The position numbers were made by a program, and so were the translations under genes. This document shows, piece after piece, positions 59,745 through 64,000 of a stretch of DNA of 64,000 bases (positions are counted from its first letter, which is position 1; each line of letters starts with the position of its first letter). The notes beneath the pieces were generated by a model, which worked only from the letters and a program-made list of their open reading frames with translations, was not told the DNA's origin and did not search any database. Origin of the DNA: Dysidea avara (taxonomy: Eukaryota; Porifera; Demospongiae; Dictyoceratida; Dysideidae); contig NC_089274.1 of the NCBI RefSeq assembly GCF_963678975.1, positions 29,947,053 to 30,011,052 on the forward strand, given 5' to 3'.

Positions 59745-60049
59745 CTATGTTTTTGGCCAAATTCTACTAGAACACACACCTAAACACCACCTTGGGGAGC
59801 TCTCCCAACCACAAAAGAAGCCTTAGAAGTTGAGTTGGAAGAAGTTTGGGTCCACTAAAAATATGTCAAAAGGAAAGAATAAAACTTTTTTTAAACTTCT
59901 GAAATATGCCATTTTGTTCATCTTTCTTTTCTTTCTTTTTTTTCCCTAGAGCAAAATACAAGTGGATAAAACTACAGTACATAACTTTCCTTCCTGTGTC
60001 TTTCTTCACATCCATGACCTTTTTTAAACCAGGCGAACACCCACATCCA

Positions 60050-60235
60050 GCCAAAGACTGGCTGTGGGCAGGCGCCTGGTTACTGAAATTTTCCGAAAAG
60101 TGTGTGTGTTTGTATGTATGTGTGTACAGTATGTTTGTACAGTATGTTTGTATATTTGTTTGTCTTTCCGCACCCAGGTGAGCAAAACTTTGTTCACTTG
60201 ATAATATCTTAAGAGATGTGCCTTTTTGGTTCCAG
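60050..60235 (+). repeat. Dispersed repeat with short GT tract
   Basis: CTGGCTGTGGGC..GGCGCCTGGTTACTGAAATTTTC..AAAAGTGTGTGTG and CCGCACCCAGGTGAGCAAAAC resemble the flanks of the GT tracts at 25570-25620 and 26045-26080. It is probably the same repeat family. Confidence 0.5.
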
Positions 60236-60383
60236 TGAGTATCTTCTCTCAGCTCCTACCCTTTCCTTTTATCTCTGGCAAGAGTTTAATGAAACCTTAC
60301 TTACTCAAGTGATTAATTTTCTGATTGACACTTTCCTTGAGGAGTGTATTTACCTGCCACAAAATTGAAGTGCATATGGTGCT

Positions 60384-60732
60384 ATAATTGCCAAATGGCT
60401 CAGATGACGAAGTAATTGCATGCTGCTATTTGGGATTATATTTCAGAAGGCTCAGTATCACATGTCAACATTGGTGTTTGACCTAGTTTCCTATAATTAC
60501 CAGCTGTTAGTAGTTACTAATACATGGGCATGCGTTCCACGTGCTACTCCACACATGCGCATGGACAAGTCTTATAAGTACCCACCACGCTTCACACCTT
60601 CGACCTTTGGATTAGTGAACCCATTTGGCTGGGCTAGGGTGGGTGGGACCATTGACATGCTCGACTTCGCCTTCTTCATATAATCCCAAATAGCATGCAA
60701 TCACTCCGTGGTCTGAGCTATTTGGCAATTAT
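60384..60732. repeat. Inverted repeat next to the DIRS element
   Basis: ATTGCCAAATGGCTCAGA...ATTGCATGCTGCTATTTGGGATTATA (60386-60441) is mirrored by TATAATCCCAAATAGCATGCAAT...TCTGAGCTATTTGGCAAT (60679-60732). It lies about 110 bases past the recombinase end. It could be a separate MITE or a relic of DIRS terminal/internal complementary sequence. Confidence 0.55.
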
Positions 60733-60844
60733 ATTTCATTTCAATTATATCTCACATATCAATGGTGTTGTTTGTAGCTTCAACAAGGTGAAGTTGAGCC
60801 CATCTCATTCCCAAATAAGACAGTTAATGTACTCTACTACAAGG

Positions 60845-61768
60845 TTAGGTCTCACCGGGAGATGAAGTAGATAGTACTGCTCTATCAAAGGAAACATCAT
60901 GAGACGGACGATAATAGTGTCTTCTGAAAACCGATTCAGTGCTCCAGTCTGCAGCTTTCATAATATCGGTAGTAGTAATACCAGCTCCTGCAGTTACTGA
61001 TGTAGATGCTCCTCTAGTTGAGTGGCCTGCAAAGATTGATACATCAATACCTGCCAGCTTCAGTGTTTCTCGTAGCTAACAAGCAATAGTACATGAAGCG
61101 ACGGGCTTATGTGGCTTGACAATAGCCACAAGCAACTTGCTAGTATCCTAGGCCTTAGAGGAGCTGTGGCTTGTTTATAATGACGAAGAGTCTCTACTGG
61201 ACATGGAGACACAACATCAGTGTGTGGTGTAGTGTGTATGTGTCTCTCCATCTGTTGTGGGGGAAAGACGGAAAAAAGAACTCCTGCAATACTCTGCCTT
61301 GCGATGACTGTTTGGCCAATGCTGACAGTAAGAAAACAACTCCTTCGGGTTTATGCTGGCATCTGTACAACTGGAGAAAGCTAAATCTGCAGAGCGTGAT
61401 GGTCTGGTGAGGCACATTAGTATTGTGAGTTTAAATGTCAACTGTTTGAGGGGCAAGGTATCCAAAGGACCCAAACCCTCTACATACTGTAATACAATCT
61501 GTACATTCCATGTAGAGGCGTATCTAGGAAGGGGGGGCCTGGAATGAAAAGCTCCTTTCAAGAGCCTACTGATCGTGGGGTGTCTACCGACTTCCACCCC
61601 ATCCACCGGATCATGAACTGATGAAATGGCTGACATGGAGAAATTCAGTGAACGTGATTGGTATCCCTCCTGAAATAAATGGGCCAGGAAATTAGCCACA
61701 TCTGCTATAGACCTAGAAATGGGATTTCTATGGCGTTCACCACACCAGTGTATCCATTTGTTAAACAA
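60845..61768 (-). pseudogene. DIRS tyrosine recombinase pseudogene
   Basis: The frame 61768-61217 contains CLTRPSRSADLA, which carries the first catalytic arginine of this recombinase class. After a frame change, 61130-60880 reads FAGHSTRGAST (the HxxR box) and ADWSTESVFRRHYYRP, with the catalytic tyrosine region. A TAG lies just before LRETLKLAG. The protein would cut and rejoin the circular DNA copy of the element at its target. The copy cannot be functional. Confidence 0.88.
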
Positions 61769-63050
61769 GGAGCCATGTTTGTGAGGACTTTGACCTCCAG
61801 GAGCATGAGGCTTGAAGCCTCTGTAGAAAGGCAGCTGCTGTCTTCAGAACTTCGCCTGGAGACAGGCCAGACGGTTAGTTGTGGGGTGACCTCCGATTGT
61901 CTCAGTTGTTCCCCCCTCAACATTTGGGCTTCCTGAGGGGAGAGAAGCCGAGGGTAATCCCTCAACATCCTTAGTAGGACAGAGTACTATGTCTGGGCCC
62001 TCCACACTGGGGCTACCAGAACTACCTGAGCCTGTTGGGATTTCACCTTGCTCAGTACTCGTCCCACCAGGCACCACTAGGGGTTGGCATACTCCCTCAA
62101 CTGACTCCAGTCCTGTTGAAAAGCAGCCACTGCTGCTGCTTGGGGGTCTGGCCTCCAACTGAAGAACCATGGCAACTGGTAAGTCAGCCATGATGCAAAC
62201 AAGTCGATCTATAGGGGCCCCAGAATATTGTTGATCTTCTGGAATACTTGAGGTGCCAACATCCAGTCCTCTCTGTCCTGGACTCACAGTCTGCTACAGT
62301 GTTGGACACACCTGGAATGTGTTGGGCTGTAATTATGATGTCCCTCTCCAAGGCCCAAAGCCACAGTGTTCTTGCCAAGGCTGTGAGCGCTGGGGAGATT
62401 GTCCCCCCCAGATTGTTGACGTATGCCATAGCTGTGGAGTTGTCTTGTTGCAGCAAGACTGCTACCCTGTGCTGCTCTTTCAGAAATGACTTCAAAGCCA
62501 GATCTGCTGCCAACAATTCTAGGCAGTTGATGTGCAGTAATTATTCTTGTGGGGACCATAAGCCTCCAGTGCTCACCCCGTTGCACATTGCTCCCCATCC
62601 TGAGAGGGAAGTATCTGACTGGACCACTATCTGTACTGATCTCCGAAGAGTGGTCCTCCTGTTCCATTGGGTCAGGTGATGCTGCCACCAACTCAACTCC
62701 TCCTGGGCTTCTGGCCTGAGAGGCAGCATCTGATTGTAGTCCTGGTTCCCCAGTGCCAGGGCTTCTTGTAAGTTGGCCTGTAGAGCACAGTAGAACAAGG
62801 GGGCCACTTGAATGGCTTGTGAGGCTGCATTCAACTTCCCTATGAACTGGGAGAGTTGAAGAGCAGATACAACCTTGCAGGTCAGCAGATGAGTTGCCTC
62901 CTTGCGGATCTGATGCAGTTCCTCGCCAGGAAGCTTGAGTTGGATGCCCAGAGAGCCCACCATCAGTCCTAAAAATTCTATATCCTGGACTGGGGATAGG
63001 AGTGATTTCTCCTGGTTTATGATGAATCCTAGGGCTTCTAGGAGGAACAC
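61705..63050 (-). pseudogene. DIRS RNase H and connecting region, broken frames
   Basis: 63050-62541 starts with ALGFIINQEKSLLSP..IEFLGL (end of the polymerase thumb) and reaches VVQSDTSLSGWGA, with the first RNase H aspartate. Other frames continue with LLAADLALKSFL (glutamate block) and VLLQQDNSTAMAYVNNLGG (second aspartate), then ITAQHIPGVSNTVAD. The following stretch to 61705 holds the conserved linker seen before the recombinase in DIRS elements (LRDYPRLL). Frames change at least twice. Confidence 0.8.
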
Positions 63051-63061
63051 AAGTACTTCCA

Positions 63062-63175
63062 GGTGTTATTGTTATTGTTGTTATTAGTGCTTTACAGTGA
63101 CCAGCACTGAAGGTCTGACAGCAACTTGTGCTTCAGCCTTAGGATTACCTAACCTAATTTCAAGGACTTAGTGAC
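63062..63175 (-). mobile_element. Short non-LTR 3' end inserted in the DIRS element
   Basis: On the minus strand, CTGTCAGACCTTCAGTGCTGG..CACTGTAAAGC is followed by ATAAC repeats (63062-63090). This matches the pre-tail sequence of the element at 2972-3353. It interrupts the polymerase gene between the YIDD motif and the thumb, so it arrived after the DIRS element. Confidence 0.6.
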
Positions 63176-63815
63176 TTATAGTGTTGGGTAGCCTCCTCTT
63201 TGAAATCGGCATCAACATGTCGTCGATATAAATGATTATCCTGATACCCCATGACCCCAGCAGGGTCATCAATAGCTGCATCACCTTGGCGAAGGTCCAT
63301 GGGGCACAAGACAGGCCGAATGGCAGGCAGGTGAACTGGTAGCAAGTCCCGTCCGCCATGAACCTCAGGTACTGTTGGTGGTCCTGTTGGATGGGGATGG
63401 TGAAGTAGGCATCCTTCAAGTCCACTTGTACCATCCAGTCCCCTGGGCGCAGCAGATCCCGAAGGGTAGGAATTCCCTTCATCTTGAAATGGGGAGTCTC
63501 CACCCAATGATTCAACCGTTTCAGGTTGGTCACTGGTCTCATCTGACCATTCCTCTTCGGTACTAGGAAGAGGGTGGAAATGAAACCAGTTGCATTTCCG
63601 GATTGTGGGATAACTGCTCCTTTGTGTAGGAGTTCCTGTATCTCCTCCAGTAATAGAGCTTTGTGCTCTTGGGAGAACACCCCTTCTTGGGGTGTTTGAA
63701 GTTGGGTGGGAATCCCAACAAGGGGTATTTGATATCCTTCTATAGCATTCAATACCCAAGTGTCCTTTGTCAACACCTTCCAGGTACTCAACACCTTCCA
63801 GGTAGAGCTTAGCAA
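63168..63815 (-). pseudogene. DIRS reverse transcriptase domain
   Basis: The 215-residue frame contains VPKRNGQMRPVTNLKRLN, VDLKDAYFTIPI, YQFTCLPFGLSCAPWTFAKVM and IIIYIDDML, with the YIDD catalytic aspartates near 63200-63210. Sequence and order match DIRS-family reverse transcriptases. The frame is open here but continues into the inserted non-LTR tail. Upstream, CTACCTGGAAGGTGTTGA is tandemly duplicated (63765-63805). Confidence 0.9.
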
Positions 63816-64000
63816 TAGTAAAAAAATTGAGTATCGAGATGTAAATTTTCAAATCGTATCGTGATATTTAGCCTCTGCACTATCGTGATGGATGTAACAC
63901 TTCTAAATGACTACTAAATAGTTCTATTCATGAACCATATTCTTGTCTTTTCACAAGAAAGGAGCAATGATTAGGTGTAAACAATGTGTATAAATAGCAA
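63816..64000. other. MITE-like end sequence, no gene
   Basis: ATCGAGATG..CGTATCGTGATATTTAG..CTATCGTGATGG resembles the ATCG-repeat ends of the 40109-40981 element. The element is cut by the window edge or decayed. Confidence 0.35.

Larger units (their letters stand above)
60845..63815 (-). mobile_element. DIRS-type tyrosine-recombinase retrotransposon, decayed
   Basis: On the minus strand the order is reverse transcriptase, RNase H, a linker region, then tyrosine recombinase. This is the DIRS order, with no integrase and no LTRs. Each domain keeps recognisable motifs, but frames shift repeatedly and a stop interrupts the recombinase. The 5' end stops abruptly near 63815 without a gag-like region. 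A short non-LTR insertion (63062-63175) separates the reverse transcriptase from RNase H. Confidence 0.88.

Noticed and set aside
60236..60371. Possible last exon of the SUN-like gene (SEYLLSAPTLSFYLWQEF...)
   Set aside because: It joins 59065 in phase and stays open to a stop, but it lies directly after a dispersed repeat (60050-60235). It shows no coiled-coil or SUN similarity, so the open frame is likely chance.
61844..62687. Open frames on both strands over the RNase H region (143, 147 and 135 codons)
   Set aside because: These are shadow frames or shifted frames of the DIRS RNase H and linker. Only the minus-strand pieces with the D-E-D blocks reflect the real protein.

Overview
This window is nuclear DNA from an animal, most likely a sponge or another early-branching metazoan. 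It is AT-rich. Genes are split by GT-AG introns that range from about 60 bases to over 11 kb. One gene encodes the metazoan-type adaptor GRB2, and the intergenic and intronic DNA is packed with small inverted-repeat transposons. The species cannot be fixed from the sequence alone.

Four host genes could be reconstructed exon by exon with continuous reading phase. (1) 1705-2607 (+): a three-exon gene for a small secreted, glycosylated, probably helical protein of unknown function. (2) 28136-16208 (-): 14 exons giving 464 residues of NDUFS2, the 49-kDa quinone-site subunit of mitochondrial complex I. (3) 39149-28388 (-): five exons giving 211 residues of GRB2 (SH3-SH2-SH3). It lies head-to-tail with NDUFS2, its stop codon 251 bases before the NDUFS2 start. 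(4) 39394-59065 (+): a 3'-incomplete gene diverging from GRB2 across a 244-base shared promoter. It encodes a basic, serine-rich N-terminus, hydrophobic segments, and a coiled-coil region rich in N-glycosylation sequons. The layout suggests a SUN-type nuclear envelope protein, but any SUN domain would lie beyond the window.

Most of the rest is mobile DNA. It includes two hAT elements with broken BED-type transposases (19653-21963 and 44131-46426), many non-autonomous hAT elements (several with exact 8-base target duplications), TA-flanked foldback elements, a non-autonomous Helitron with an internal tandem array (46660-48548), and a decayed DIRS-type tyrosine-recombinase retrotransposon (63815 down to 60845). 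There is also a Ty3/gypsy integrase fragment, non-LTR tails, and tRNA-derived SINE-like sequences. Nesting is frequent and reaches three layers at 39802-41941, so relative insertion ages can be read.

Layout: 1-5.8 kb secreted-protein gene and retroelement debris; 5.8-15.6 kb MITE-rich intergenic DNA; 16.2-28.1 kb NDUFS2 with a hAT relic in its fourth intron; 28.4-39.1 kb GRB2; 39.4-59.1 kb the SUN-like gene, with large transposon-filled introns; 59.1-64 kb nested MITEs and the DIRS element. No operon, CRISPR or prokaryotic feature is present. The most unusual signal is a shared internal sequence module carried by several hAT MITE families whose terminal repeats are otherwise unrelated.
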